Of a stretch of DNA of 64,000 bases, positions 26,972-38,429 are shown one piece after another. The position numbers were made by a program, and so were the translations under genes. The number at the start of each line of letters is the position of its first letter. The stretch's first letter is position 1. The notes under the pieces are model-generated. The model worked only from the letters and a program-made list of their open reading frames with translations, was not told where the DNA came from and did no database searches. The stretch covers positions 1-64,000 of the forward strand of contig NZ_AOFQ01000041.1 in NCBI RefSeq assembly GCF_000495915.1, in the 5' to 3' direction. The DNA is from Stutzerimonas chloritidismutans AW-1. GTDB taxonomy: Bacteria; Pseudomonadota; Gammaproteobacteria; Pseudomonadales; Pseudomonadaceae.

Positions 26972-28339
26972 TCAGGCAACCAGGCGATCAAGAGCTTCAC
27001 GATCCAGTTGCTGCGTATCGACCTTGATATAGGCCGCTGCCTCGTCGGCAACGATGAGCACGTCGCTAACACCGGCGACTTGTAGCAGGTCACGCCCAAG
27101 TCCTGCGTTGGCCAGCGCTCCGGCCGACAGCGGCAAGCGCAGGCTGGTGACATAAGGAGGTTCGCGCATGCTGAAGGCCACCACGAACCACAACGCGCAA
27201 AGTGCAGCGCAACCGGCGAACACCAGCGCCAGGCCACCCTGCTGATAGAGCATGCCGCCCAGCACGCCACCGAGACCGGCACCGAGAAACTGACTGGTGG
27301 AGTAGACGCCCATCGCGGTGCCCTTGCCGCCGGCCGGCGCGACTTTGCTGATCAACGAAGGCAGCGACGCTTCCAGCAGATTGAACGCGATGAAGAAGCC
27401 CACCATGCCGACGACCAGCATCCACAAGCCATTTCCGAACCACCAGAAGAACAGCTCGCAGAGCAGCAGCGCGGAGACCGCGCCCAACAGCACGCGGCGC
27501 ATCTGGCGCTTCTTCTCGCCATAAATAATGAAGGGAATCATGCCGAAGAAGCCGACCAGCAGTGCCGTAAGGTAGACCCACCAATGCTCCTCCTTGGGCA
27601 ATGCGCCCTGCTCGACCAATGCCAGCGGCAGCGCGACGAAGCTGGCCATCAGGATCGAGTGCAGCGCCAGAATACTGAAATCCAGACGCAGCAGATCAGG
27701 ATGGCGCAGCGTCAGGCCGAGTGCCTGCTTGGCGACGCCCGATTCGCGATGGCGCACATGCGCCTGGGCCTTGGGCAGCAACGCGACGATGACTCCGCCA
27801 AGCAACGCCATGCCGGCGGTTACCCAGAACAGCCCGGAGAGACCGAAGGCACGGGTCAGCAACGGCCCGACGATCATCGCGACAGCGAAGGACAAACCGA
27901 TGCTCACGCCGATCAGCGCCATCGCCTTGGTCCGGTGCTGTTCGCGGGTCAGGTCCGAAAGCAGCGCCATCACTGCAGCGGAAATCGCGCCCGCCCCTTG
28001 CAGGATGCGCCCGGCGATAACGCCCCAGATACTGTCCGACATCGCCGCCAGTGCGGCTCCGGCAGCAAAGATCAGCAGGCCGAAATAGATGATCGGCAGG
28101 CGACCAATACGATCGGAAAGGATACCGAAGGGAATTTGCAGCAGCGCCTGGGTCAAACCATAGGCACCTATCGCAAGACCGATCAGGGTCGGCGTAGCGC
28201 CTTCCAGGTCCATGCCGTAGGTTGCCAGCACGGGCAAAACCATGAACATGCCGAGCATGCGAAAAGCGAAAACCAGGGCCAGCCCGGAAGCTGCGCGTTT
28301 TTCGCTGGCGCTCATGCGCTCGCTGTAGGGGTCCTGCAT
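26972..28339 (-). CDS. MFS transporter
   Basis: This 455-aa protein has twelve predicted membrane helices and the MFS signature loop after helix 2 (GILSDRIGRLPIIYFGLL). The N terminus reads LALVFAFRMLGMFMVLPVLA. A C-terminal soluble tail of about 60 residues (VLIVADEAAAYIKVDTQQLD) resembles a heavy-metal-associated or ACT-like small domain seen in this family. It is the homologue of the transporter between ssb and uvrA in P. aeruginosa. The substrate is unknown; drug-efflux-like relatives are common. Confidence 0.9.
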   Translation of the reverse strand: MQDPYSERMSASEKRAASGLALVFAFRMLGMFMVLPVLATYGMDLEGATPTLIGLAIGAYGLTQALLQIPFGILSDRIGRLPIIYFGLLIFAAGAALAAMSDSIWGVIAGRILQGAGAISAAVMALLSDLTREQHRTKAMALIGVSIGLSFAVAMIVGPLLTRAFGLSGLFWVTAGMALLGGVIVALLPKAQAHVRHRESGVAKQALGLTLRHPDLLRLDFSILALHSILMASFVALPLALVEQGALPKEEHWWVYLTALLVGFFGMIPFIIYGEKKRQMRRVLLGAVSALLLCELFFWWFGNGLWMLVVGMVGFFIAFNLLEASLPSLISKVAPAGGKGTAMGVYSTSQFLGAGLGGVLGGMLYQQGGLALVFAGCAALCALWFVVAFSMREPPYVTSLRLPLSAGALANAGLGRDLLQVAGVSDVLIVADEAAAYIKVDTQQLDREALDRLVA

Positions 28340-28410
28340 GGAGGGTCTCGCTTGTATGAACCGGCGGCGATTCTAGCAGCCCTACCCTGTTCGGCACAGG
28401 CGCGCGGTTT

Positions 28411-28440
28411 TGCCGCGACTATCACCCCGGCCGTATACTT
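28411..28440 (+). promoter_or_regulatory. Candidate uvrA promoter
   Basis: TTGCCG (28411-28416) and TATACT (28435-28440) are 18 bases apart, 30 bases before the uvrA start. No LexA box with CTG-N10-CAG spacing is seen in the divergent spacer. Confidence 0.5.
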
Positions 28441-28470
28441 TCGGGTTTCCGCCCGCCACGCGAGGCTGTT

Positions 28471-31314
28471 TTGGACAAGATTCTGATTCGTGGGGCCCGC
28501 ACCCACAACCTGAAGAACATCGACCTCACCCTGCCGCGCGACAAGCTGATCGTCATCACCGGCTTGTCCGGTTCTGGCAAATCATCGTTGGCATTCGACA
28601 CTCTCTACGCAGAAGGCCAGCGCCGTTACGTCGAATCGCTTTCGGCGTATGCGCGCCAGTTCCTCTCGATGATGGAAAAGCCCGACGTCGACACCATCGA
28701 AGGGCTCTCCCCGGCGATCTCCATCGAGCAGAAATCGACCTCGCACAACCCGCGCTCCACCGTGGGCACCATCACCGAGATCTACGACTACCTGCGTCTG
28801 CTCTATGCGCGGGTCGGCACGCCGCGCTGTCCAGATCACGATGCCCCGTTGGAAGCGCAGACGGTCAGTCAGATGGTCGACCAGGTGCTGGCACTGCCCG
28901 AAGGCCGCAAGCTGATGCTGCTGGCCCCGGTCATCCGCGAACGCAAGGGGGAGCACCTGGCCGTGTTCGACGAACTGCGTGCTCAGGGTTTCGTGCGCGC
29001 CCGCGTCAACGGGCGGCTGTACGAACTCGACGAGCTACCCAAGCTGGACAAGCAGAAGAAGCACTCGATCGACGTGGTGGTGGATCGCTTCAAGGTTCGC
29101 GGCGACCTGCAGCAGCGCCTGGCCGAATCCTTCGAAACGGCGCTCAAGCTGGCCGATGGCATCGCCCTGGTCGCCTCCATGGAAGAGGACGACGACAGCG
29201 AGGAAATGATCTTCTCCGCACGCTTCGCCTGCCCGATCTGCGGCCACTCGATCAGCGAGCTTGAACCCAAGCTGTTCTCCTTCAACAACCCAGCCGGCGC
29301 CTGCCCCACCTGTGACGGCCTGGGCGTGAAGCAGTTCTTCGACGCCAAGCGCCTGGTCAATGGGGAGTTGACCTTGGCCGAAGGCGCCATACGCGGCTGG
29401 GACCGGCGCAACGTTTACTATTTCCAGATGCTCGGCTCACTGGCCTCGCATTATGGCTTCAGCCTCGATGAGCCTTTCGACTCACTGGCCGCCGATCATC
29501 AGAAGTCCATCCTGCGCGGCAGCGGCCGTGAGAATGTCGAGTTCCGCTACCTCAACGACCGCGGCGATATCGTCAAGCGTTCGCACCCGTTCGAAGGCAT
29601 CGTTCCCAACCTGGAACGCCGCTACCGCGAAACCGAATCCAATTCGGTTCGCGAAGAGCTCGCCAAATACCTCAGCACCCAGCCCTGCCCGGACTGTCGC
29701 GGCACGCGTCTGCGCCGCGAAGCACGCCACGTGTGGGTTGGCGACAAGACCCTGCCTGCGGTCACGGCCATGCCCATCGGCGACGCCACCGACTACTTCG
29801 GCGTCCTCTCGCTCAGCGGACGACGCGGCGAGATCGCCGACAAGATTCTCAAGGAGATCCGCGAACGCCTGCAGTTCCTGGTCAACGTCGGCCTGGATTA
29901 TCTGACCCTGGATCGCAGCGCCGACACCCTGTCCGGCGGCGAAGCCCAGCGTATTCGCCTGGCCAGTCAGATCGGCGCCGGCCTGGTTGGGGTGATGTAC
30001 ATCCTCGACGAACCTTCGATCGGCCTGCATCAGCGCGACAACGAACGCTTGCTGGGCACCCTTCGCCACCTGCGCGACATCGGCAATACGGTGATCGTCG
30101 TGGAGCATGACGAGGATGCGATCCGTCTCGCCGACTACGTCGTAGACATCGGTCCAGGTGCCGGCATACATGGCGGCCGCATCGTCGCTGAAGGCACACC
30201 TGACGAGGTGATGGCGCACCCGGATTCGCTGACCGGCAAGTACCTCTCTGGCCGGGTGAAGATCAACTATCGGCCTGAGCGCACCCGCCGTGATCCGAAG
30301 ATGCTGCTCAAGCTCAAGGGCGCGCGTGGCAACAACCTGCGCAACGTCGACCTGGAGATTCCGGTCGGCCTGCTCACCTGCATCACCGGTGTGTCGGGCT
30401 CGGGCAAATCAACGCTGATCAACAACACGCTGTTCCCGATCACGGCGACTGCACTCAATGGCGCGACCACGCTGGAAGTAGCCCCGCACGACAGCTTCGA
30501 CGGGCTGCAGCATCTGGACAAGGTAGTGGACATCGATCAGAGCCCGATCGGCCGCACCCCGCGCTCCAACCCGGCGACCTACACGGGGCTGTTCACGCCG
30601 ATTCGCGAGCTGTTTGCCAGCGTGCCGGAAGCGCGCTCACGCGGCTACGGCCCGGGCCGCTTCTCTTTCAACGTCAAGGGCGGACGCTGTGAAGCCTGCC
30701 AGGGCGACGGCGTGATCAAGGTGGAAATGCACTTCCTGCCCGACATCTACGTGCCCTGCGACGTGTGCAAGGGCAAGCGCTACAACCGCGAAACGCTGGA
30801 GGTGAAGTACAAGGGCAAGAGCATTACCGAAGTGCTCGACATGACCATCGAGGAAGCCCGTGAATTCTTCGACCCGGTACCGGCCGTCGCGCGAAAACTG
30901 CAGACGCTGATGGATGTGGGGCTGTCGTATATCAAGCTGGGGCAGAGTGCGACGACGCTGTCTGGCGGCGAGGCGCAGCGCGTCAAGCTGTCCCGTGAGC
31001 TGTCCAAGCGTGACACCGGCAAGACCCTGTACATCCTCGACGAACCCACCACCGGCCTGCATTTCGCCGATATCCAGCAGCTGCTCGACGTACTGCACCG
31101 TTTGCGCGACCACGGCAATACGGTCGTAGTGATCGAGCACAACCTTGACGTCATCAAGACGGCCGACTGGCTGGTGGATCTCGGCCCGGAAGGTGGCTCG
31201 AAGGGTGGCCAGATCATCGCCTGCGGTACGCCGGAAGAGGTGGCAGGTATGGCCCAGTCTCATACCGGTCATTTCCTCAAACCGTTACTTGAGCGCGACG
31301 GCTCGGCGGGTTGA
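28471..31314 (+). CDS. uvrA: Excinuclease ABC subunit A
   Basis: This 947-aa UvrA is the damage-sensing ATPase of nucleotide excision repair. The start codon is TTG at 28471, which gives the family N terminus [16 protein letters not shown]. Two ABC ATPase modules are present: Walker [10 protein letters not shown] near residues 31-39 and GVSGSGKST near 640. Signature sequences [11 protein letters not shown] and [11 protein letters not shown] precede Walker B motifs [11 protein letters not shown] and [11 protein letters not shown]. Zinc ligands appear in CPICGHS...CPTC and CEACQGDG...CDVCKGK. It diverges from the MFS gene, the usual Pseudomonas arrangement. Confidence 0.98.
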   Translation: MDKILIRGARTHNLKNIDLTLPRDKLIVITGLSGSGKSSLAFDTLYAEGQRRYVESLSAYARQFLSMMEKPDVDTIEGLSPAISIEQKSTSHNPRSTVGTITEIYDYLRLLYARVGTPRCPDHDAPLEAQTVSQMVDQVLALPEGRKLMLLAPVIRERKGEHLAVFDELRAQGFVRARVNGRLYELDELPKLDKQKKHSIDVVVDRFKVRGDLQQRLAESFETALKLADGIALVASMEEDDDSEEMIFSARFACPICGHSISELEPKLFSFNNPAGACPTCDGLGVKQFFDAKRLVNGELTLAEGAIRGWDRRNVYYFQMLGSLASHYGFSLDEPFDSLAADHQKSILRGSGRENVEFRYLNDRGDIVKRSHPFEGIVPNLERRYRETESNSVREELAKYLSTQPCPDCRGTRLRREARHVWVGDKTLPAVTAMPIGDATDYFGVLSLSGRRGEIADKILKEIRERLQFLVNVGLDYLTLDRSADTLSGGEAQRIRLASQIGAGLVGVMYILDEPSIGLHQRDNERLLGTLRHLRDIGNTVIVVEHDEDAIRLADYVVDIGPGAGIHGGRIVAEGTPDEVMAHPDSLTGKYLSGRVKINYRPERTRRDPKMLLKLKGARGNNLRNVDLEIPVGLLTCITGVSGSGKSTLINNTLFPITATALNGATTLEVAPHDSFDGLQHLDKVVDIDQSPIGRTPRSNPATYTGLFTPIRELFASVPEARSRGYGPGRFSFNVKGGRCEACQGDGVIKVEMHFLPDIYVPCDVCKGKRYNRETLEVKYKGKSITEVLDMTIEEAREFFDPVPAVARKLQTLMDVGLSYIKLGQSATTLSGGEAQRVKLSRELSKRDTGKTLYILDEPTTGLHFADIQQLLDVLHRLRDHGNTVVVIEHNLDVIKTADWLVDLGPEGGSKGGQIIACGTPEEVAGMAQSHTGHFLKPLLERDGSAG

Positions 31315-31424
31315 TCATCGCGTCGGCAGCCGTTTCGGCAACAAGCGCAAGCGCAGCGGGGTCCACTACGGATCCCGCCGGGCAGTTGGGCGGGACACTC
31401 TCAGCCCGATAAGGAGAAATCCTG

Positions 31425-32688
31425 ATGCGAATTGCGCTTGCTGCCTGCCTGCTTGGCGCCGGCCTGCTCCCCGGTCTCGCCGCTGCCGCCCAACCCAACG
31501 GCCCTTGGATCACCAATGAGCAGAACGTCTCGCTGGAGGCGTTCATGAGCAACAACCAGCTGTACGATCAGCTCAACGCACTTTCACGACGTTTCCCGGA
31601 TGCCCTGCGACTAGAACAGGCCGGCAGCAGCAACGAAGGCCGGCCGATCTGGCTGGCCAGGCTGAGTAATTCAGACAAACCAGCCGTAATGATCACAACC
31701 CAACAGCACGGCAACGAACCTCACGGCACCGAAGCGGCGGTCAATCTGATAAAACGCCTTGCCTCGGGCGGGGCCTTGTCCCGTCAGGTGTTGGATAATC
31801 TGCAGGTGGCTGATCGTGCCGAGGGTCAACCCGGACGGCGCCGAGCGTTTCAGTCGCGGCAACATGGATTTCAGCGCCCCGCAAACCAGCGCTGACTGCC
31901 TGCGCGCCGATGGCACCCTGAATCCTGCCAAGTTGGATCAGCACCTCGGCGCCAACGTGACCGCTTTCAATGCCGACGGCCAACGCCAATTTAGCTACGA
32001 CATCAACCGCTACCACTGGACAGACTGGAGCAATAGCACGCAGATACGCTGCAATCCAGGCCTAGCCAGTGAGCAGCACTTCAACCCGGGGCAGAACCCG
32101 GTGCCCGAAGCGGTTGCGGTACGCCGCATCTATGACCGTTACCGTCCCATCTGGCTGGTAGATGTGCACAATCAGAACCCTGCCGTGGTAATCAAGGATG
32201 TGGATCCTGAAGTGAACCGCCCGGGACGCCAGGTGACCGGTTCTATCACCTGGCCAACTCACCCGGATGGCGCCCCGGAAGCGGTAGCACTGTCGAAGCA
32301 GCTGGCAATCGTGATGAAGCAGCGCTTCACGCAGCTTGGCTTCATGGAAATCACCAACTACTACTATGAGCACCCCAACGGCGATGTCCGCCGCGGCGGC
32401 GGCGATCCAGGCATTGCCCGAAACGCCTACGGCCTGCTGGGGACCGAGCGACTGGCCGCCGGCGAAACAGGCCCATTGGGCGGCAGCGTGCTCATGGAAA
32501 TCGGCGGATTGAACAGTCGCGGCCAGAAGTCTGTCGGCATGCTCCGCAACAATGTGCGTGAAATGCTTGAGGCCGTGCTTGTCGCAACTGCCGACGGCAG
32601 CCTGACGGCGATCGATCCGGCAGAGGCCGATCGCCTTTTGCCACCCGGACGGGAGAGCGATAAGCCGCTCAACAATCCCCACGAATAG
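31425..32688 (+). pseudogene. M14-family zinc carboxypeptidase, frameshifted
   Basis: A signal peptide (residues 1 to about 22) and the first half with the zinc motif HGNEPHGTEAA are in one frame from 31425. From about 31810 the correct continuation (IVPRVNPDGAERFSRGN, then WLVDVHNQNP with the third zinc ligand) is in another frame, ending at 32688. One extra G in GTGGCTG explains the shift. AAGGAG precedes the start. If the shift is real the peptidase is dead; if it is a sequence error the protein would be about 420 aa and periplasmic. It occupies the place of bfrA in P. aeruginosa. Confidence 0.8.
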
Positions 32689-32704
32689 CGCTGAAGAAAC
32701 AAGA

Positions 32705-32730
32705 AAGCCCGCAGCACTCGCTGCGGGCTT
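32705..32730. terminator. Terminator between carboxypeptidase gene and katA
   Basis: AAGCCCGCAG and CTGCGGGCTT form a perfect 10-bp stem with a six-base loop between the two convergent genes. Confidence 0.8.
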
Positions 32731-32757
32731 CTCGATCCTGCGGATACCGCGAATCGC

Positions 32758-34218
32758 TTATGCCGGCACTTCCGACAGCGGAATATCCAGGGCGGCGGCA
32801 ATACCTGCTCCATAGGCCGGATCAGCCCTCAGGCAGTGACTGATGTGGCGAATCTTGATATGACGCGCCACTCCCTGCATCGACCGTGCGGTATTTTCGA
32901 ACAACCGCTGCTGTTCATCGGCCTTCATCAAGCGGAACAGGTTGCCCGGCTGAGTGAAGTAATCGGCGTCGTCGGCACGGTAGTCGTAACGATCCGCCGC
33001 CCCCTCGAGAGCCAGCGGTGGCTCGCTGAAGTCAGGCTGTTCCTGCCACTCGCCATACGTATTCGGCTCGTAATGCAGACGACCACCCTGATTGCCATCT
33101 ACGCGCATGGCACCATCGCGATGGTAGCTGTGGACCGGGCAACGCGGAGCGTTGACCCGAATCTGATGGTGATTCACCCCCAGCCGGTAGCGTTGCGCAT
33201 CCCCGTAGGAGAAAAGACGGCCCTGCAACATACGGTCTGGAGAGAAGCTGATGCCCGGAACGACATTCGCCGGTGTGAATGCCGCCTGCTCGACATCCTG
33301 GAAGTAGTTGTCGGGATTGCGGTTGAGCTCGTAATAGCCGACCTCGATCAGCGGGTAGTCGGCATGCGGCCAGACCTTGGTGAGGTCGAACGGATGGTAC
33401 GGCACCTTGGCGGCGTCGGCTTCCGCCATTACCTGCACATACATCGTCCAACGTGGATATTCGCCACGCTCGATGGCCTCGAACAGATCGCGCTGCGAAC
33501 TCTCCCGGTCATTGGCAACGATGGCTGCCGCCTCGGCGTCGGTGAGATTCTTGATGCCCTGCTGGGTCCGAAAGTGAAACTTCACCCAGAAACGCTCGTT
33601 GTTCGGACTGATGAAGCTGTAGGTGTGCGAACCGAAACCGTGCATATGGCGGTACGACGCCGGAATGCCCCGATCGCCCATGACATAGGTGATCTGGTGC
33701 AAGGCTTCAGGCAGCCCGGTCCAGAAGTCCCAGTTGTTGTTCGCGCTGCGCATGTTGGTGCGCGGATCGCGTTTTACTGCGTGGTTGAGGTCCGGAAACT
33801 TCAGCGGATCGCGGAAAAAGAACACCGGGGTGTTATTGCCCACCATGTCCCAGTTGCCTTGCTCGGTGTAGAACTTCAGTGCGTAACCACGAATGTCACG
33901 CTCGGCATCGGCGGCACCACGCTCGCCTGCGACGGTCGAAAAGCGCGCGAACAGCGGAGTGCGCTTGCCGATCTCGGAAAACAGCTTGGCTTTGGTGTAG
34001 CGGGTGATGTCATGGGTGACGACGAATTCTCCGAACGCCCCCGAGCCCTTCGCATGCATGCGCCGCTCCGGAATCACCTCCCGGTCGAAATGAGCGAGCT
34101 TCTCTAGAAACCATACGTCCTGAAGCAGCATGGGACCACGGCGGCCCGCAGTCATGGAGTTCTGGTTTTCGGATACCGGCGCACCGGCAACGGTTGTGAG
34201 CTTCTGCTTGTCAGTCAT
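32758..34218 (-). CDS. katA: Haem catalase
   Basis: This 486-aa monofunctional catalase breaks hydrogen peroxide into water and oxygen. ATG at 34218 follows AAGGAG; the longer frame to 34302 is not needed. Active-site motifs are present: the distal His in [16 protein letters not shown], the [13 protein letters not shown] segment, and the haem Tyr in [14 protein letters not shown]. Small-subunit size fits the main KatA of pseudomonads, next to rplQ and uvrA as here. The group II intron now lies 145 bases upstream, which could alter katA expression. A TATGAT near 34280 may be the -10 box. Confidence 0.96.
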   Translation of the reverse strand: MTDKQKLTTVAGAPVSENQNSMTAGRRGPMLLQDVWFLEKLAHFDREVIPERRMHAKGSGAFGEFVVTHDITRYTKAKLFSEIGKRTPLFARFSTVAGERGAADAERDIRGYALKFYTEQGNWDMVGNNTPVFFFRDPLKFPDLNHAVKRDPRTNMRSANNNWDFWTGLPEALHQITYVMGDRGIPASYRHMHGFGSHTYSFISPNNERFWVKFHFRTQQGIKNLTDAEAAAIVANDRESSQRDLFEAIERGEYPRWTMYVQVMAEADAAKVPYHPFDLTKVWPHADYPLIEVGYYELNRNPDNYFQDVEQAAFTPANVVPGISFSPDRMLQGRLFSYGDAQRYRLGVNHHQIRVNAPRCPVHSYHRDGAMRVDGNQGGRLHYEPNTYGEWQEQPDFSEPPLALEGAADRYDYRADDADYFTQPGNLFRLMKADEQQRLFENTARSMQGVARHIKIRHISHCLRADPAYGAGIAAALDIPLSEVPA

Positions 34219-34362
34219 GGTTGCAGCTCCTTGGTATTCAATAGCTTCCAGGGTCTTGGTAAGTACCTGCTGGTTGAATGCCATCATAGGAAGCAAGCGC
34301 AACGCCGACTAATGATGAAGATCAACGCCCCTTATAGAGCCAGTCTCTCAGAATCCTTTGGG

Positions 34363-36285
34363 ATCGGGTAGGAGGCGGCCTCACGGCCGCCGTCCTCCCA
34401 CACCACCGTGCGTACGGTTCCGTACACGGCGGTTCAGGCCATGCGGTTAAGCCGATTGATCGTATCCAGTATCGAGACCAGTCCAAGTCTGTCCCATAGC
34501 TTCTTCGGCAGCGCCTGATTCATATGCGGCGCTCCTGAGTTCCACCACGGGCCTCGGCCATTGAAGGCCGACTTGCAGGCACGCTCCTCGCTCAATCCCA
34601 GGCGCATCAGGTTGCGCGCCCTCGTAGAGGGCTGCTTCCATTGCCGCCAGATGACACAGCGAAGTTTGTGCCTGACCCAGCCATCCAGCTCTTCCAGTGG
34701 ACGCTTGCTCTGGCTGAGCTTGAAGTAGCCTGCCCAGCCTCGCAGCACCGGGTTTACCCGCTCGATGACATTCGCCATCTTGTGGCCCCGCACCCCTCGC
34801 AGCAGTTCCCTGAGACGGTCGCGCACACGGCGCAGGCTCATGGTTGCCACTCGCAGTCTAGGCAGCGAGTGCCAACTCATCCCATACCCCAGGTAGTCGC
34901 ATTTCCACGACCCAGCCACGCGACTCTTGTCCCGATTCAGTCTCAGTTTCAGACGGTGATTCAGGAACCGCTCGACACTGGCCAGCACTCGTTCGCCAGC
35001 ACGCGGACTACGGACATAAATGTTCGCGTCATCGGCATAGCGCACGAAGCGATGGCCTCGCCGCTCCAACTCACGGTCGAGTTCATCGAGCAGGATGTTC
35101 GACAGCAGCGGCGAAAGCGGGCCGCCTTGCGGCGCCCCCTCCTGCCGATGGCTGACAACCCCGTCCGACATGACGCCCGCTTCGAGGTAACGGCGGATGA
35201 GTCTGAGCACCTGTTTGTCTTCGACATGGCGCTCAACACAGAACATCAGGATGTCGTGGTTGACCCGATCAAAGAACTTCTCCAGATCGAGTTCCACGCA
35301 ACACCTATGACCCGCCGCCACATGGGTGCGGGCCATCTCGACAGCCTGGTGAGCGCTTCTGCCCGGACGGAAGCCGTAGCTATAGTCCGAGAACAGCGGA
35401 TCGAAGATCGGCGTGAGCTGTTGCAGCAGGGCTTGCTGGATCAGGCGATCCACGACACTGGGAATGCCCAGTTGCCGCATACCGCCCTGCGGTTTGGGAA
35501 TTTCGACCGCCCGCACTGCCTGGGGATGGTATTCACCTGCCAGCAGCCTGACCTTCAGGATGGGCCAATACTGTTTCACGTAGCCTGCCAAGTCGGCGAC
35601 CGTCATGCCATCGGCACCCGGCGCCCCCTTGTTGCTGACCACGCGCTGATACGCACGCTTGAGATTCGCCGGTGCAAGCACCCGCTCCATCAGCGTGTCC
35701 GGCTCCGCGTTCATCCACGTCACCGACGCCGCCGATACCTCTGCGCTGTCAGGCGTCATCCTCGGCCTCTGGCCGGGACTCGGGGTGACAGTCTTCTCTT
35801 GGAGAAATTTCTGCATTTCGGTTATCGACGAGACGCTGACGCCTACTGGCGGCATGACCTGTTCGGCCCTTGATGGCGTGGTTGACCGCCACTTACTACG
35901 GCCTCGGCTGACTTCTGCACGCCCATCCCGTCGCCTCTCGACAATCGGTAGCACAATGGCAAGCGTACAGATCTCCCAGGGTAATTCGCGCGACCTTCCT
36001 GCTTATGCCTGTCGGATCTACGTCGCAGCGTTCCGTGCAAGTATCGGGCTTTGGCGATTATGGCCACCTCACCCCGCTGCGCCGCCTCATCCGCTTCCTG
36101 TTCGTCAGGCCAGCATTTTGCCTCGGGCTTCCTTCAGATTCGCAGTCGCCCGCGACACCCTTGCCTTCAGCTAACACTTCCCCTTGCCGGGTGTGTAGAG
36201 GACTTTCACCTCCAAGTCGCCAGGCTCACCACCACAGTGAACCCGACAGCGCCAGTCACGGCGCTACGCGCCATGCCTGGCGCAC
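34363..36285 (-). mobile_element. Group II intron, class C-like
   Basis: The 1.92-kb intron reads leftward. Its 5' end GTGCG begins at 36285, three bases after the T-run of the rplQ terminator, the insertion habit of class C introns. The 3' end is about 34363, after a domain V-like stem (ACCGCCGTGTACGG and CCGTACGCACGGTGGT, near 34394-34431) and a domain VI-like stem (GGCGGCC/GGCCGCC), ending CCGAT. Domain I occupies roughly 35820-36285, which explains the lack of genes there. It encodes a reverse transcriptase. The exact 3' boundary is a judgement. Confidence 0.85.
34434..35816 (-). CDS. ltrA: Group II intron reverse transcriptase/maturase
   Basis: This protein of about 460 aa helps its intron splice and inserts it by target-primed reverse transcription. 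RT blocks are visible: NKGAPGADGMTV, PKPQGGMRQLGIPSVVDRLI, YGFRPGRSAHQAV, the catalytic FVRYADDANIYV and a thumb region. The maturase X domain follows (VNPVLRGWAGYFKLS) and a C-terminal GPWWNSGAPHMNQ motif. No H-N-H endonuclease domain is present, which fits class C introns. The frame is open to 35954, so starts at 35816 (MQKFLQEK) or nearby are all possible. No damage is seen. Confidence 0.92.
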   Translation of the reverse strand: MQKFLQEKTVTPSPGQRPRMTPDSAEVSAASVTWMNAEPDTLMERVLAPANLKRAYQRVVSNKGAPGADGMTVADLAGYVKQYWPILKVRLLAGEYHPQAVRAVEIPKPQGGMRQLGIPSVVDRLIQQALLQQLTPIFDPLFSDYSYGFRPGRSAHQAVEMARTHVAAGHRCCVELDLEKFFDRVNHDILMFCVERHVEDKQVLRLIRRYLEAGVMSDGVVSHRQEGAPQGGPLSPLLSNILLDELDRELERRGHRFVRYADDANIYVRSPRAGERVLASVERFLNHRLKLRLNRDKSRVAGSWKCDYLGYGMSWHSLPRLRVATMSLRRVRDRLRELLRGVRGHKMANVIERVNPVLRGWAGYFKLSQSKRPLEELDGWVRHKLRCVIWRQWKQPSTRARNLMRLGLSEERACKSAFNGRGPWWNSGAPHMNQALPKKLWDRLGLVSILDTINRLNRMA

Positions 36286-36290
36286 CATAA

Positions 36291-36318
36291 AAAAACCGAG
36301 CCAAAAGGCTCGGTTTTT
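36291..36318 (-). terminator. rplQ operon terminator and intron target
   Basis: AAAAACCGAGCC and GGCTCGGTTTTT form a 12-bp stem with an AAAA loop. In the leftward direction a T-run follows and the intron starts three bases later. Confidence 0.93.
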
Positions 36319-36335
36319 AATTGCCGCTACCGATC

Positions 36336-36722
36336 TTACTCGGCGGCTTCCACTTCACCAGTGACCGGACGGTCAACCAGCTCGACGTAAGCCATAGGTG
36401 CGTTGTCACCAGCGCGGAAGCCGCACTTGAGGATACGCAGATAGCCGCCCTGACGGGTGGCGTAACGCTTGCCCAGATCGTTGAACAGCTTGCCTACGGC
36501 AGCCTTCGAACGAGTACGGTCGAAAGCCAGACGACGGTTAGCGACGCTATCTTCCTTAGCCAGGGTGATCAGCGGCTCGGCAACGCGACGCAGCTCCTTG
36601 GCCTTGGGCAGGGTGGTCTTGATCAGTTCGTGCTCGAACAGCGACACCGCCATGTTTTGAAACATGGCCTTGCGGTGGGCGCTGGTGCGGCTCAGGTGAC
36701 GGCCACTTTTACGATGACGCAT
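36336..36722 (-). CDS. rplQ: 50S ribosomal protein L17
   Basis: This 128-aa L17 has the usual N terminus [20 protein letters not shown] and the region [18 protein letters not shown]. It lies at the exit-tunnel side of the large subunit. It is the last gene of the alpha operon, 45 bases after rpoA, and is followed by the strong terminator at 36291-36318. Its acidic C-terminal tail (VTGEVEAAE) is typical of gammaproteobacteria. Confidence 0.99.
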   Translation of the reverse strand: MRHRKSGRHLSRTSAHRKAMFQNMAVSLFEHELIKTTLPKAKELRRVAEPLITLAKEDSVANRRLAFDRTRSKAAVGKLFNDLGKRYATRQGGYLRILKCGFRAGDNAPMAYVELVDRPVTGEVEAAE

Positions 36723-36767
36723 GATTGAAATTCCTTACCAAACGTTCAGTTCGGTTACTGGGGGCGA

Positions 36768-37769
36768 TCAGGCAGTGGCCTTATCGTCCTTCTTGAGACT
36801 TGCCGGCGGCCAGTTATCCAGACGCATACCGAGGGACAAACCACGCGAAGCCAGAACGTCCTTGATCTCAGTCAGGGACTTCTTGCCCAGATTCGGCGTC
36901 TTCAACAGCTCTACTTCGGTGCGCTGAATCAGATCACCAATGTAGTAGATGTTTTCCGCCTTCAGGCAGTTGGCCGAACGTACGGTCAGCTCCAGGTCAT
37001 CAACCGGACGCAACAGGATCGGATCGATCTCGTCTTCCTGCTCGATTACAACCGGCTCGCTGTCGCCCTTGAGGTCGACGAACGCAGCCAGCTGTTGCTG
37101 CAGGATGGTCGCTGCACGACGGATCGCCTCTTCGGGATCCAGGGTGCCGTTGGTTTCCAGGTCAATGACCAGTTTGTCCAGGTTGGTGCGCTGCTCGACA
37201 CGAGCATTTTCGACCACGTAAGCCACGCGACGAACCGGGCTGAAAGTGGCGTCGAGCTGCAGACGACCGATGCTACGGCTTTCGTCTTCATCGCTCTGAC
37301 GCGCATCAGCAGGCTCGTAACCGCGGCCGCGAGCGACCTTGAGCTTCATGTTGAGCGAGCCGTTGGCCGCCAGATTGGCGATCAGGTGATCGCCATTGAC
37401 GATTTCGACATCGTGATCCAGCTGGATATCGGCAGCGGTAACAGCGCCCGCGCCCTTCTTCACCAGGCTCAAGGTCACTTCATCACGGCCGTGCAGCTTG
37501 ATGGCGATACCTTTGAGGTTGAGCAGGATTTCGATGACATCTTCCTGCACGCCCTCGATGGCGCTGTACTCGTGGAGCACACCGTCGATCTCCGCCTCGA
37601 CCACAGCGCAGCCGGGCATGGAGGACAACAGAATACGACGCAGCGCGTTGCCAAGGGTGTGGCCAAAACCACGCTCGAGGGGCTCGAGAGTGATCTTGGC
37701 ACGGGTCGGACTGACCACCTGCACATCGATATGGCGGGGGGGCAGGAACTCATTTACCGAACTCTGCAT
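36768..37769 (-). CDS. rpoA: RNA polymerase alpha subunit
   Basis: The 333-aa alpha subunit nucleates polymerase assembly through its N-terminal domain (residues 1-235; [23 protein letters not shown]). Its C-terminal domain contacts UP elements and activators ([41 protein letters not shown]). Both domains and the flexible linker are intact. It lies 22 bases after rpsD within the alpha operon. Confidence 0.99.
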   Translation of the reverse strand: MQSSVNEFLPPRHIDVQVVSPTRAKITLEPLERGFGHTLGNALRRILLSSMPGCAVVEAEIDGVLHEYSAIEGVQEDVIEILLNLKGIAIKLHGRDEVTLSLVKKGAGAVTAADIQLDHDVEIVNGDHLIANLAANGSLNMKLKVARGRGYEPADARQSDEDESRSIGRLQLDATFSPVRRVAYVVENARVEQRTNLDKLVIDLETNGTLDPEEAIRRAATILQQQLAAFVDLKGDSEPVVIEQEDEIDPILLRPVDDLELTVRSANCLKAENIYYIGDLIQRTEVELLKTPNLGKKSLTEIKDVLASRGLSLGMRLDNWPPASLKKDDKATA

Positions 37770-37791
37770 GGATACACCTATTTTCTAGCCC

Positions 37792-38412
37792 TTACTTGGA
37801 GTAGAGCTCGACAATCAGGTTTTCGTTGATGTCGGCGGACAGATCGCTGCGAGCCGGAACATTCTTGAAAACACCGGATTTCTTGTCGGCATCTACTTCG
37901 ACCCATTCAACGCGACCGCGCTGAGCGCACAGTTCGAGGGCCTGGGCGATACGCAGCTGGTTACGGCACTTCTCACGAACAGCCACTACGTCACCGGCCT
38001 TGACCTGGTAAGACGGAATGTTCACGGTCTGACCGTTGACACTGATTGACTTGTGCGAGACCAGCTGACGCGATTCGGCACGAGTAGAGCCGAAGCCCAT
38101 GCGGTACACGACGTTGTCCAGACGGCACTCGAGCAGCTGCAGCAGATTCTCACCGGTAGCGCCCTTACGGCTGGCTGCTTCCTTGTAATAACCACTGAAC
38201 TGACGCTCCAGCACACCGTAGATGCGGCGTACCTTCTGCTTTTCACGCAGCTGGGTGCCGTAATCGGACAGACGTCCGCGACGCTGACCGTGAACACCCG
38301 GCGGGGTTTCGATATTGCACTTGGATTCGAGCGCGCGCGCACCACTCTTCAGGAAGAGATCGGTGCCTTCACGACGAGACAGTTTGCACTTGGGACCAAT
38401 ATAACGAGCCAT
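37792..38412 (-). CDS. rpsD: 30S ribosomal protein S4
   Basis: This 206-aa primary 16S rRNA binder reads [20 protein letters not shown], has the S4 RNA-binding domain ([20 protein letters not shown] near residues 92-115) and ends in the conserved [11 protein letters not shown]. In E. coli S4 represses the alpha operon, but no equivalent pseudoknot could be judged here. It is 17 bases after rpsK. Confidence 0.99.
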   Translation of the reverse strand: MARYIGPKCKLSRREGTDLFLKSGARALESKCNIETPPGVHGQRRGRLSDYGTQLREKQKVRRIYGVLERQFSGYYKEAASRKGATGENLLQLLECRLDNVVYRMGFGSTRAESRQLVSHKSISVNGQTVNIPSYQVKAGDVVAVREKCRNQLRIAQALELCAQRGRVEWVEVDADKKSGVFKNVPARSDLSADINENLIVELYSK

Positions 38413-38429
38413 TCTTCACTGTCTCCTGA

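Noticed and set aside
28340-28470. CTG-CAG pair upstream of uvrA as a LexA box
   Set aside because: The spacing is seven bases (CTGTTCGGCACAG) instead of ten and the inner bases do not fit.
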